From Tuctoria greenei (taxonomy: Eukaryota; Streptophyta; Magnoliopsida; Poales; Poaceae), in the NCBI GenBank assembly GCA_036927565.1, contig JAYESD010000007.1, forward strand, positions 1,075,644-1,139,643: a stretch of DNA of 64,000 bases, read 5' to 3'. A model generated the notes under the pieces. The model worked only from the letters and a program-made list of their open reading frames with translations. It was not told the DNA's origin and ran no database searches. Shown here piece after piece: positions 10,596 through 22,450 of this stretch. The stretch's first letter is position 1; the number at the start of each line of letters is the position of its first letter. A program made the position numbers and the translations under genes.

Positions 10596-11948
10596 AAGTT
10601 GGCGGTCCTGGTGGCCCTATTACCATGGCGTTCACCAAGAGTCGTAGGTGCTGTCAGAAGCTCCGAGCAACCCAGCACGCAAGACTCAGAAGCTCAAGTA
10701 AGCTTTGATGCATGGATCTCGGAGATCCGTAACTACTTAAAAGACAATATCCTTCCTCAAGACAGTGTATCCGCTGACTGGATTGTCAGATTGGCTAAAA
10801 GATACACGTTGGTAGAAGGGGATCTCTACCGACGTGGTGCCAATGACATCCTAATGCGGTGCATTGCAAGGGAAGAAGGCCGCGATCTCCTCGCAGAAAT
10901 CCATGGAGGCGAGTGCGGGAATCACACATCTTCTCGCACACTGGTCGGTAAAGCCTTCCGGAATGGCTTTTACTGGCCTACAACACTCCAGGATGCGGTT
11001 GAGCTAGTGAAGAAATGTGAAGCATGTCAGTTCCATGCAAAAAAAATTCATACACCGGCTCAATCACTACAAATGATACCTCCTACATGGCCTTTCGCTG
11101 TGTGGGGCATGGATATCTTGGGACCTTTCCCAAAAGCCGTCGGAGGTTACATGTTTCTATACGTCGCCATCGACAAGTTCACCAAATAGCCGGAAGCAAC
11201 TCCAGTAGTAACAATCAACAAACAATCAGCAATCAAGTTCTTGAAGTCCATTATATGCAGATTTGGAGTTCCAAACAAAGATATAACTGACAACGGAACT
11301 CAATTCACAAGTGCTGCATTCCAAGAATATTGCAAATACCTCGGCGTTCAACTTAGCTACGCCTCAGTAGCTCATCCAGCAAGCAATGGTCAAGCCGAGA
11401 GAGCAAATGTAGAAATCTTAAAAGGATTCAAGACGCGCACATATGAGCGCTTGAAAACGCACGGAGCTAACTGGATTAAAGAGATTTCGTCCACACTTTG
11501 GGCGAATAGGATAACACATAATCGGTCAACTGGGGAGACTCCATATTTCCTAGTGTACGGAGCTGAAACAGTCCTTCCTCCGGAGATCACCTTTGGGTCC
11601 CTCCGGGTTTGGACCTTCGACGAAGCCACGCAGGATCAGGTCCGGCGTGAAGACCTTGACCTTGTCGATGAGGGAAGGTGTCGAGCAGCTGTTCGAAATG
11701 CATGTTATCGCCAAGCGCTCCGACGCTACCATCAAAGGCATGTGCGTGACTGACAGCTCGAAGAAGGCAACCTGGTGCTCTGGAAGGTACTAACTCGTGA
11801 AGGGATGAACAAGCTTTCCCCCAGCTGGTAGGGTACTTTCCAAGTCATTAAAGTATCCCGACCAGGCTGCGTTCGCTTGGCAACTGAGGATGGGATCCCA
11901 CTTCCCAATCCTTGGAACATCGAGCACACCCGTAAGTTTTATACTTAG
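10596..11948 (+). pseudogene. Tat-1 integrase, broken
   Basis: Still in the same register, this part holds the H-H-C-C zinc-binding region (HGGECGNH...CEACQFH, about 10904-11040) and the catalytic core with DILGPFP near 11110, TDNGTQF near 11287 and SNGQAERAN near 11385 as the D-D-E residues. The C-terminal region ends with PNPWNIEH and the final stop at 11946-11948. There is no chromodomain, as expected for Tat. In-frame stops are at 11187 (TAG, where relatives have Trp), 11751 and near 11845. Because the enzyme would insert element cDNA, these breaks make the copy dependent on others. Confidence 0.92.
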
Positions 11949-13037
11949 AATCACGGAGGTGAGTCTGTAATTACACACAATGCATGTTGTAGAGTCATTA
12001 TACAGAGTCGAGCAAGTCCTCCGGGAAAACATCCGGACCCCCCCCCCCCCCCCCCCCGGGAGGATCCGGGAAGTTCAAGTAACACTTGACATAGTCACGG
12101 TACTAAAAGTGTAACTACTTACTCTGGGCTAGCACAAGATGTATAGCACATTTAGCTTGGTCCAACACCCTAAGTGTGTCATTGTCTCTCCTGTAATTCG
12201 GACCTATAAAGAAAAGCATTATTGTGTTAAAACAGACTCCACATGCATTTAATTTTTGTACAAGGCTCAATATGTCAAATTATTTTTACCCCACTTGTCT
12301 ATAATGAAGTTGTGCAAATCTTTTTGAATTTTGTTCCAAGTAATTCACATGCATTACAAGCCTTATTGGTAGTCTTTTTTGTATCTTAACACCGCCACAT
12401 AGTCTACTTGCCTGAATGCCAAGCCAACCTAGGTCCGGAGTGTGCTATCGACTTAGACTGGTCCTGCACCGTAAGTACGTCACTCTACCTACACCCCGGA
12501 AGTCCTAAGTAGGGTGAATACTAAAAAGGGCATGTGGATCTAGAAAGATTCTATCAAAATGCTTGGTACCATGTTGAGTTTCTTCGGACACAAAGTTCAA
12601 ATAAGAATAATGAGTCACAACTAATTTATAGACAAGAGGACGAATTTTACTTTCTCCCTTGCCTTTGATGTACAAGAAAAGCAAAAATTCATAGTGATGA
12701 TGGACGACGCCGGAGCTACTAAGTTCCGACATCTCCCAAGATAGGTCCGCCGTCAATATCTAATATGTTGACGCCGGAGTTACCAAGCTCTGACCCTTGC
12801 AGGGGGCCTGTCTTTGACGCTTCAAAATTGAAGACTTCAACATACTGTCATAACGTTTGGTACATGTACACATCTCAACTGTACACATGTACCAGGGGGC
12901 CAACAAGACATGACACAGTAAATTGAAGACAAAGTGAAATTCAAGGCAAAAAAGAAGATTTCATTAATCAGAAGAACTGGATTACAAAATTGATATTACA
13001 AGGGACAAAGGGAGAAAAGTCCTAGCTACTGGAGGAT
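11949..13037 (+). other. Tat-1 spacer between pol and the antisense gene
   Basis: No gene is visible. A run of 20 C lies at 12038-12057 inside a GGATCC-type GC-rich palindrome. CCAGGGGGCC and CAGGGGGCCTG motifs at about 12780-12905 match the tandem units of the Tat-2 and Tat-3 spacers but occur here without clear arrays. Variable spacers at this position are known in Tat/Ogre-type elements. Confidence 0.6.
12038..12057 (+). repeat. C20 homopolymer
   Basis: Twenty consecutive C between CATCCGGA and GGGAGGATCC. It may be a slippage expansion of a short C run in a GGACCC/GGGTCC hairpin, or an assembly artefact. Confidence 0.8.
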
Positions 13038-16000
13038 CTAGGTCCTGTGGAAAAACGAAGCAACCTTCTTAGCAGCTTCTTGAACACTAGCCCTGGTGAC
13101 ATCTTCCTCCTCCGCGATGATTCCTTTAAAAACCGAATCAAGGGAGAATTGGGGGTCTCGGCTCCGGTAACATGCCAAGACATACTCGGCGATGTTCTTG
13201 GCCAAGAACTTACCCTTCGTCTCCAGTTGATCGGCGATGACGTCACCCATCGCGTCGAGTTTGCTGCTAGCAGAGCTAAGTGCCACCAACGTCTAGTCAA
13301 GCTCCTACGTCGGGTTCTCTGGGCGTACTAGACTGAACCCAAGGGGCACGAGGGACCTGTCTGCACGCCCCTGGAAGTCTCAAACCATCAGGGACTCAGT
13401 TGCCTTGGAGCTCTGCAGCTCCTCTAGTGACCTTCGGGCGGTCGTAAGCTCCAAGCTTTCACGGGCAAGTCGCTCAGTCAGCTTGGCATGATGCTGCTTG
13501 ACCTCAGCAACTTGCTTCTCCTGGTCGGCCAGCTCCATCTCCCGGAGGTGAATGTGGTTCCGCCTCTCAGCTAGGTCCTTCTCCCTGCCCTTGACTCTCT
13601 CCTCCCTAGCGGCAATGTCAGACTCTCTTTTCGAGAGCTCTTGCCCCACCTTACAGTTCTTCTTCCTCTATTCCTCCTTCCATAGATCCAACTTTTTGCT
13701 GCGATCCGCCAAATTTTTCTCACCCAGAGCCAACTTCTCGGTGACCTCCACTTCCCTCCTCACCACATCCTCCTGCTGCCCCAAGAGTTTTTCCTCCCTC
13801 GCCTCCAGGTCCGCTCGATGCTTCATGAGAGTTTCATTCAACTCTGCAAGCTTTTCGTAACGCTCGCCAGCAGTGTCACGTCTCTCTTTGGCTTGCTCCA
13901 GAATTTCCATGGAGTTAGCATCGAGCGCCCGTATGGTGGCCTCCTTCTCCTCCATAAACTTGTCCCAGTACTCTAACCGGGCCTTCTCCCCTTGTATCCA
14001 TTCCTTCTGGTTAGCCAGCCTCATCTGAGCAAGCTTGGTCTCAAAATAGAGTTTGTTGCGCCAACGCCTTAAGGTGTTGTGCTCCTCCTCCAAAGCTTTG
14101 CTCTCATGGTCGAAGGCTAGCCGGACCTGTCGAAGGCTTGAGCAGGCATTGTCTATGGACAATGCCAGAGGGATAGGTTCCGGGCCTGCTAGTATCATTT
14201 CCGCAGGCTCAAGCGGGTTCTCTGTAACAAAAATGGGGTCCCACTCTACAATAGTGGTCCCCTGTACTCCTGCGGCGTTGGGGCCGCTCTCCTGGAACCC
14301 TTTAATGGTAGCAGAAGAACCCACGGGGGGAAATTCCGCCTCTGGAGCAGGTGAAGGCACCACTTCCGGGTCTTCAGTCGACGGCTCCGACGTTGAAGGA
14401 CATGTCGCTGGTCCTGCGAACTGCTCTGGCTCCGGCGCTGGTACCTCTAGGACCACCACTTCTGGAGCAGCAGCAGGAGCTTCAACTGGGGCCTCGACCT
14501 CCACTGGTTCGGGCCCCGGTGCGGCGACCACCTTCGGCACAGCCGTCGGACCTTCAACCACCTCCGGCACAATTGTCAGACCTCCAACCTCCTCCGGCTC
14601 AATAGCCAGAACCTCTATAACTTCCGGCTCTGCCATAGGATATTCAACCGTTCCCGGCACAAGGGCTGAAACCTCGACAATCTCCGACTCAACAGCCAGG
14701 ACTTCAGCTACCTCTGGCTCAACAACCAGGGCTTTGGCAACTTCTGGCTCGGAAGCCGGAACTTCTGGCGTCGCCAGTGCTGGAGCACCAGCCTATACCG
14801 CCAGGGGCACCTCTTCAACTTACGTCCTGCGATCCGGCGCTACCAAAGGAGCTTCAGGTGAGGACTCCGAGTCCAGGCTCAGGACAGCTGGCGCCAGAGC
14901 TGCCGCGGCTTCCACTTCCGCTTGACGAGGAGGCTCAACAATCGAAGCCGAAGCTTTGACAGGTTTAGTCCAAGCCGTTGCAACAGGCGTTGAAGCTCCG
15001 GGTCAATTCTTCGATATTCTAAAAATAAAGGGAAGAGAAGATTAAAGACATATCCAAAAGCAAGATTAACATTTCGGAGTGAACAATCAATGCTTACCTT
15101 GGGATGCTACCACCCCAGTCACCTCAGAACCTATTCTTCTGAGGCTCATAGCTAGAGCCCACTAAGTCTGGTGAGGCAACTGCTTCGAACCTCGGTTGAG
15201 GAACACTCGCAGCTGCCGGAGTTCTTTCGGCTGGAGCTTCCCTTCGCCGGGAAGAACCCCCAGACTTGGAGCTTCTAGCCGGCGCTGCAGCCGGAGTCGA
15301 CTGCTCGGAGCTTACGCCTCTCAATGATGTTTGAACCGGAGCAGGAGTAGTAGCAGAAGACCTCCCCCTCCGGGGGGGTGGGGGGGGGGGGGGGGGGAAG
15401 CAGCCGTCGTGGAAGGAGCAGGCCTGACAGACCTCCCATCAGCATGCTTCAACTTCCTCTTCCGGCTGGAAGGCTCAGCTGGCTCTTTGCCCTTGCCTTT
15501 GCCGACGTCTTCAGTCCTTCGGCTTGGGGCGTGGGTAGGACCACCCTCGGAAGCTCCGAGGATCGCCAATCTGGTAGTCGGAAGCCTTTCCACCTCACCA
15601 AGATCGTCAAGCGCCGGCATACTCCTCCGGAGCTCCCTACTGAACTGCGCCTCAATGTTGAGAGGGAGGAAAGCCGCCGACGGAGTTAAGTCATCGATTC
15701 CGACATAAATTCCATGCTGGAACTTCTTGAGATTAAGCTCCAAAGCTGTGCCATCCAAGTTGGATTTCAGACCAATTTAAATTCGGTCTTCATCCATCAC
15801 GCAGTTGAGGGCCCACGCAAGCTTCTCCCTCTTCTTCAGCAGATCCCACCTGTTGACTAAAAAGTTGCAGAAGACCATCTGGGGGGTCACTCCACCTTCC
15901 ACGCATTCGCGGATCCTGGTCAAGGCAGGGTTGAAGGCCTCTGACAGCACCGGAACCACACTCCATGCGTTAGTGTCAACATTTGGGAGACCTTCGAGCA

Positions 16001-16507
16001 GCTCCAACTTCTCATGCTCCTCTGCCGTGATGATGATCCAATATTTCTTCCAGTCGTCCCACTTGCCGGAAGGAACAACCTCAAGTATTTGAAGGGGCAT
16101 TTCTTGCGCTTCACAAAATAGTAGAAGCCAAGAAATTCGGACCCCTTCCCAGTGGTGTGGATGGTGAAGAAGGTGTGGAAGAGCTCGACGCAGGGGGGAA
16201 TACCCACCCACATATCACAGAAGTGGACAAATGTTGACATAAGAAGAAGAGAATGGGGGCCAAGGTGGTACAGCTGCAGACCATAGAAGTCCAGCAACAT
16301 CAAAATGAAAGTTGAGAAAGGTGGGATCAGCCCCACCATGGCGTACGCAGAGAAGTACACCATGTCACCGCCACACTCCTTCTTGAACGGGAGCTTGCCG
16401 GCATAGACCAGATGGTTGAAGGAGTCGCTGGACCACCCCATGTAGGTCCAGACCTTCTTCAGATCATCATCGCTCTTGAGGCGGCTCTTGGGGAGACCCA
16501 ACTCCAT
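13038..16507 (-). pseudogene. Tat-1 antisense gene ('putative gypsy type transposon' protein with coiled coil), decayed
   Basis: This gene runs opposite to gag-pol. The start is taken as MELGLPKSRL at 16507, which aligns with the starts in Tat-2 and Tat-3. The N-terminal region (MVYFSAYAMVGLIPPF, LQLYHLGPHSLLL, FCDMWVGIPP) matches the plant family annotated as putative gypsy type transposon. It is followed by a low-complexity tail and an intron at 15019-15097 (donor AAG/GTAAGC, acceptor TTTTTAG). The second exon encodes a Pro-Glu-Val repeat region, then a long coiled coil rich in Glu, Arg and Leu, and ends DVTRASVQEAAKKV with its stop at 13038. Several frameshifts and stops break it, so it is a pseudogene here. 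Its role in the element is unknown. Confidence 0.8.
15380..15397 (-). repeat. G18 homopolymer in the antisense gene of Tat-1
   Basis: Seven G, one T and eighteen G follow CCCCCTCC inside exon 1 of the antisense gene. The run lies in the Pro-rich tail and would cause a frameshift if length-variable. Confidence 0.75.
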
Positions 16508-17047
16508 TGCGGCAAAGTGGAGCAAAAGATGGAAAGTTAGATGGAGTTTGGGAGGCTCTAAGCGCAAAGATGATCGAAGGCGTAAAGAGTCCTCAACCCG
16601 TGCGCACTTTCCTTCTTAAGTAAGCCTCTGCAATGCTTGGATGGAAACTGCAATGAGGTCAAGAATACTTTTCAAAAATCTACCCTGTCAATGACGAGTG
16701 GGCCTGGGGCCACCCCGACGAAGAGATCGAGGTCCTTACCCAAGGCCAACCATTGCCATGATGAGTGCCGGGAAACCCAAAGTCGGCGCTCTAATAGGGC
16801 GCGCGGAACCGATACGGTTTTCGTATTGGGAACCAGCGACCTTCAATTGCGTGAGATACGCACTCAAAGATCTCATCTGCCGTATTCATGACAAGCCACG
16901 CGTCGAAGGCTCACCTCCAAACCGCCACTCTATCGGCACATCATAGGACTTTTTGAAAATCAAAGCTCGGAAATCGAGAATGGCCCCAACCTCCGGCAGA
17001 ACAACTTAACCCAAGGGGTTTCTCCCAGAGGTGGGATCGGGGGCCAC

Positions 17048-17899
17048 TATCGGTACCCTACGTACCGGGTACCACACGATACCGCAACAAGAGCAAGAAA
17101 GTTCCACCTGTCAGAGTCAAAGGCCCTTGCTGGTCCCACATGTCACGTTGCACCGAACCCGCTCCCCTCACATGGCTGGCTCCCGGGTTAACACGTGTAA
17201 AATAAGCCCGGAACAAAACTCCCAACCAAGGGAAGCTTCGGCGACTACACGTGTATAACGGCCCCAGACCAAGCCCCCGTCAGAGAGGAGCTCCGGTACT
17301 GACACGTGTACAACAACCCCGGACCTACTCTCCCGCAAGGGAAAGCTCCAGATCCGACACGTGTGGAGATCCGGACCTTCGTCACCAACAGAAATACAAG
17401 CCGATCATGACCATTATAGACATTCAAGGATGGTTAAGGCGGCAGTTACAAGGTCTAATAATGTGTCATTAATACCATATTAATGACACACGATCAGTGT
17501 ACCGTTAATAGTGGTAACACTACCATGAAGGCACGTTACCACACCATTAACTGTACTTAATACTCTTTAGACAGTGTATTAGGTCATTAAGCACACCAAT
17601 GCCACATGTCGGGTAAGGCTAGCTTTGTAACGGTCAGTCCTTAGAACTATAAAAGGGTTGCACCGCGCGAGTATAGGAGAGGCTGATCCAGGCTATTGCG
17701 AACTGAACTTAGCGAACTCACTCGCTCAATACAATCACACAAACCCCTTGGAGTAGGGTGTTACGCTCAGGCGGCCCGAACCACGTAAATCTCTGAGGTC
17801 ACCATCTTGATTTTGATCTGTGTCCCCTAACCACAAAAGAACCTCCGTGGGCTGCTTCTCAATGGGTCTGGGGGAAGTGTCGTATCCAACACTTCGACA
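17048..17899 (+). repeat. Tat-1 3' LTR (852 bp)
   Basis: It starts TATCGGTACCC, a one-base change from TGTCGG, after a purine-rich tract near 17030-17045, and ends CTTCGACA. It repeats the G-box modules and TATA box of the 5' LTR and keeps about 30 bp lost from that copy. Confidence 0.93.
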
Positions 17900-17980
17900 A
17901 CAGTTAACACACGATGAAATGTAATTGTCATAATAAATTTACATTACAAAACAGGGCCAAAATAAAATAGACAGACACAC

Positions 17981-18046
17981 AAGTCACAATCACAATGGTG
18001 CATAATAAAATTCAAGTCACAATCACAATAGTGCATAATAAAATTT
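17981..18046. repeat. Two 33-bp tandem repeats in the hAT 3' region
   Basis: AAGTCACAATCACAAT units start at 17981 and 18014 with one substitution between them. Confidence 0.75.
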
Positions 18047-18053
18047 CGATGAA

Positions 18054-20742
18054 TTAAGGGGCATCCTGATCCCCAAAATCATCAGATGATGGATCCACTC
18101 CTAGTATTTCATCTCCATCATCCTCCTCATACTCAATATCCTCATCATCCGCATCTATTTCTCCTTCAGAATCAGATTTGAAGTCATCTTCATAAAGCTC
18201 TCTCACTCGAACAGTCCGACGAGGTTGTGCAACTTCAGTGGCTCCCATTCTTCATCCATCAGTGACCATGTGAGTCCTGTTTCAAAATCTATGATGTCAT
18301 CTTCATAATCAACATTTGATGCAAGTTTTGGTACATATGCTTACTCAATTAGCCAATCTAGAACATGAATGGAATCATTAGCAACAAGAATGTGAATCTG
18401 CCTTCCTTTATCTTTATTCTTCTCTTGTCTCTCCATCAACCATGCATTCAACTGAACATACACTAGACTTTCGAGGCGATCCACATCTAATCTGTTTCTT
18501 TTCTTTGTGTGAATCTACAAATGACAAGAACAAATCAGATTTCAGGAATGGATCATATAATTTAAGCAATAGTATTAAGGGAAATGAGGTAAATGAGACA
18601 TGCACCCTCAAAAGAGCTCCAATTTCTTTCACAACCAGATGCACTAGCAGTCAATGTTAGAAGCCTTATAGCCATTATTTGTAAAGTGGGTGTGTGACAT
18701 CCATATGTAGCACACCAGCCACCTGCATATTAGTATTTAGAGCCATGTACTACAACAAATTATAATCATAGCAATTAAACATATTCACATTACATATCAG
18801 GACTGAAATTGAAGTCTTTGCATCCATGTATTGCAGCAAACTTTCCAAAAAAAAAACCTTCTTGTTTCTTGAACTTCTCAAAGTCTATGTTGATCACTTG
18901 GGATTGCTTGTCACCATCACAATGATAAAAAGTTTCAATAGCAGTAAAGAACCCATCCATAACAGTTTCTTCAAGAAATATACTCCGATCCACATAGGAG
19001 TAACATGGATTAATAAGGTAAGCTGTCAAGTGCAATGGTGCATCCAGCCTATTATTCATCTTTTTATGCATAGCATCGATGATAGGCTTGTACTCAGCCT
19101 CCTTGTTCTAAAAAACAACCTATTTAATATGTTTCTTTACCTTTAAAATTTCTCCATCTATGAAGGGCATAGAAGGCTTGTCCTTGTCCACCATGCGAAG
19201 GAGATGAACCAAGGGCCCCAAACCTTCAAACAACGATGAAATCCGTTCCAAAAGGCTCTACTACCTAATGTTGCCCCAGCTGTCTTGCCTTTGCCAACCT
19301 TGGTGAGTTTGTTCTTTGTCTATTGATCACTCCATGTCATATTCCTTAACTCATTTCTTTTCTTGTATAAGCTTTGCAAGTGAGAAAAGCTTATGCAAAC
19401 CTTGTCACTTCGGGCCTTATTATGTCTCTCTTCTTGGTGAATCGCCTCATCAAGGCCAAGGTCCTATGGTGTGAGTAAATAAATGTGGTTGCTCCCTTAG
19501 CTTTGTCAATGGTTTGCTTGAATTTTGGGTTGCTACCAATAGCTTGCAGTATTAAATTGATTGTATGAGTTGCACGTGAACTCCAAAATATTATTGGCCT
19601 CCTTTCCTTTAGCAATTCCTTTGCAACCATATTATTTGAAGCGTTATCTGTGACCACCTGGACCACATTGGCTTCACCCATCCTCTCAATACAAGCATCC
19701 ACATACTCAAATATTAGTTAAGCTGTGTGTGGCTCATCAGAAGTCTCTTTTGACTCCAGGAAAGATGTGCCTAATGAGCAATGTGAACACAGGTTCATTA
19801 TGGACCTTCTTTTCCTATCCGACCAAACATCCGCCATAACAGAGCAACCCGTTAAGATTCTCTCCGCTTCATGTTACTGCAACATCTCTTTAGTCCTTTC
19901 AACTTCTTCTTTCAGAAACTTTCCTGAAATCTCATATTGAGGTGGGACCTCAAATCCTGGCCCAAATCGGCCTACAGTTTCACAAAATCGTTTGAAGACA
20001 TCATTTTGAATGACATTAAATGCAATATCTGCACCAAAAACATGTACAAAGTTAGAAACAGCAGTAGCGTGTACAAACTTAAAAATAGCAGCAGCATGTA
20101 CAAACTTAAAAAAAGCAACAGCATGTACAGACTTGATTTAACAGCAACATGTTAAAATACAACAGCACATACTTGATTGGTACACCCACTCCCAAGATAT
20201 TGCTTGACCTTTCATAGTCTTTCCTTGAAAAGGGCAGCACTGATGCTTTGTTGTCGTGTTCCTTGTGTTGTGGTATCATTCTTGGGAGGTTCTATAGGAT
20301 TGACAAATTTATCCATAGGACCCATAGGTCTAGAGGAGCCAACATCTTCACATCCTTCACTTCCATCAACAACATTAGATGAAGCAAACGATCGATCGCC
20401 ACTCTCATCGCCAATATTCACCTCATTTCTATCTTCATCATAATGAGCTCACTTTGCCTTCTTCGCATTTTGTACAGCTTGAATAGCCTTGGCACAGTCA
20501 TCCTTCTCTTCTTTTGTAGCATTCATGCATTTTCCACAAGAGTTGCCAATACCAGCCACATGTAGCTTGAGCTTGTATATTCCTCCTTTCAACTCTTTCT
20601 TACACCTTTTGCACGTTACTGCATTTTGATTATTTGGATCGGCAAAATAACCATACTTCCATCCAACATCGTCTGATTTCCGCTTCAAAAGTGATGGACC
20701 GGCTACCTCTGGCGAAGCCACAAAATACATCCTATTATACAT
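18054..20742 (-). pseudogene. hAT-superfamily transposase (BED finger, DUF659, dimerisation region), decayed
   Basis: Read from 20742 leftwards. The first segment has a BED-type zinc finger (WKYGYFADPN, CKRCKKELKGG, KLHVAG). An acidic linker follows. Then comes the DUF659-type catalytic region with VVQVVTDNASNN and WSSRATHTINLIL at about 19702-19391. The later segments are LINPCYSYVD at about 18970, a hAT dimerisation-like GCERNWSSFEG part near 18630 and an Asp/Glu-rich tail ending at the stop at 18054. The parts lie in different frames, separated by introns and mutations that cannot be sorted out by eye. The intact enzyme would cut and paste the hAT element. It is non-functional in this copy. 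Confidence 0.85.
20043..20150. repeat. Four 27-bp tandem repeats in a hAT intron
   Basis: TGTACAAACTT or TGTACAAAGTT units begin at 20043, 20070, 20097 and 20124. They lie between the linker and DUF659 coding parts, probably in an intron. Confidence 0.7.
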
Positions 20743-21308
20743 TCCATATTTGCATCAGCCATCAAGGACCATAAAGAAGATGTACAATAAAGCAGTATCC
20801 CGACTTGCCACTAGCAACTACAATCTACAACTAATACAACATTACAGCAGTACATGTACAGCTAATAGAGCAACTAATACAGCAACATGTACAACTCAGG
20901 GAGTCAAGGTAGAATAGTACCTGCAACTGCAAGGTTGCGACTGAGATTGGAGAGCCGAAGGAAGGAGACAACGGACGGAGTCGGCCGCGCGCCGGCGAGA
21001 CGGGCGAGGGCCGGCGAGTCCGGCAAGCGCCCGCGATCGAAGCACCAGCAGCGTGAGGTCGAGCGAGCATGTCTGTCGAAGTGTGCGATCGACACTCCCC
21101 CCGGTACTACTAAAACGTAGTTCACGGAGGTTCATATTCGGTTGGAGCGCGCATAAGATTAGAACGAGATAGTGACATAGGGAATTTTTTACGTGGTTCG
21201 GGCCACCTGAGTGTAATACCCTACTCCACGGGGTGGTTGTTGATCATATGAGTGTGTGTATGCTTGTGTGTGTATGAGCTTAGTTCCGTTAGTTCGTGCG
21301 ACGCAATC

Positions 21309-21316
21309 CTTTTATA
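21309..21316 (-). promoter_or_regulatory. TATA box of the Tat-2 3' LTR
   Basis: TATAAAAG on the minus strand, downstream (in the element sense) of the CACGTG array. Confidence 0.65.
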
Positions 21317-21598
21317 GTCTAAGGATGGGCCGTTACAATGTTAGTCTGCCCTACAGGTGGCCCTAGCGGTGTTCAATCACCTATACACGATCTGCATGTA
21401 TTAAGTGTAATTAACAAGGTGATAACATGCCTTAATGATGGTGTTACTGGTATTAATAGTCCTTTGATCGTGTGTCATTAACATGGCATTAATGACACAA
21501 ATCAGGTCTTGTAACAGATGTTTTAACTGCCCCTTGAATGTCTGCGCTGTTGGAGATCCGACAGTCTTCCCGTTGCAGGCTTAGGTTCGGAGGCTTGA

Positions 21599-21824
21599 CA
21601 CGTGGCAGCTCTGGAGCTTCCCTCTGTGGGGAGGCAGGTCCGGAGCTGCTATACACGTGGAAGCACTGGAGCTTCCCTCTACTGGGGGTTAGGTCCGGGG
21701 CCATTGGACACGTGGCATAACCGGAGCTTCCCTATACAGGGAGTTAGGTCCGGCCTTGCGTTACACGTGGCAGTGCTGGAGCTATCTGAACGAGGGAGGC
21801 AGGTCCAGTGCTTCGGGACACGTG
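21599..21824 (-). promoter_or_regulatory. Array of five CACGTG modules at exact 55-bp spacing in Tat-2 U3
   Basis: CACGTG occurs at 21599, 21654, 21709, 21764 and 21819. Each lies in a degenerate unit containing GGAGCTTCCCT and AGGTCCGG-like text (plus-strand reading). The strict spacing shows tandem amplification of one module. Confidence 0.8.
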
Positions 21825-22450
21825 TAACCTTCAGAGGCCTTCAACTCGAACATGTGGAACTCCGTGAATTTACTTGCGGTATCGTGGGGTACCCGATACA
21901 GAGGGTAACGATACTGGCCCCCGGGCCCACCTCTGGAAGAAACCCTTTGGGTGAAGTTATCTTGCCAGAGGTGGGGCCATCTTCAATCCCCGTGTTGTGT
22001 CTTCAAAGGTCTTTTCATGGGCCGTTGGGGCGATGGTCTGCAGTTAAACCATCACCACGTGGCTCTTCTTGACGCGGCAGGTGAGATCCTGGCGTGCATA
22101 TCTCACGCAATTGAGGATCACCGGTTTCCAATACGAAAATCGTATTGGTTTCGAGCGCCCTGTCAGGCCGCCGCCCTCGGGCTTCCAATTTTCCATCATG
22201 ACAACGGTTCACCTGGTGTGATAACTTCGACTTTTCTGCACAAGTGGACCCGGGCCCATTTTTCATTGATGGGGTAATCTTTTGAAATGAAATCTTGATC
22301 CTGACGCAGTTTCTATTCAAGCGTTGTGGAGGCTTACTTAAGAAGGAAAGCCTGCACGGTTTGAGGACTCTTTACGCTTTCATTTGAACTTGCGCTCAGA
22401 GCCTCTCCACCTTTGCAAAGCCTTCCCAACTTTTGCCCCACTTTGTCGCG

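Larger units (their letters stand above)
5211..17899 (+). mobile_element. Tat-1: complete Ty3/gypsy Tat-lineage retrotransposon (12.7 kb)
   Basis: Long terminal repeats at 5211-6034 and 17048-17899 bound a gag-pol region and a long antisense gene. The ends are TGTCGG...TTCGACA, flanked by a perfect 5-bp duplication ACAGT (5206-5210 and 17900-17904). The order RT, RNase H, second RNase H, integrase, plus an antisense gene before the 3' LTR, identifies the Tat lineage, the group including Grande and RIRE2-like elements. It interrupts the 3' end of a hAT transposon. All its genes are damaged, so it is not autonomous now. Confidence 0.95.
17905..21073 (-). mobile_element. hAT transposon, central fragment carrying the transposase
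   Basis: The fragment lies between the right target duplication of Tat-1 and the left end of Tat-2. It carries the decayed hAT transposase on the minus strand plus an upstream GC-rich region at 20930-21070. The two gypsy insertions removed nothing obvious, so the hAT can be read across them. Confidence 0.8.
21074..21913 (-). repeat. Tat-2 3' LTR (840 bp)
   Basis: On the minus strand it runs from TATCGTTACCC at 21913 to CTTCGACA at 21074. It contains the conserved GGTTCGGGCC segment near 21203 (plus-strand reading) and a TATA box. It is preceded on the element strand by a GGGCCCGGGGGCC tract. Confidence 0.9.
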
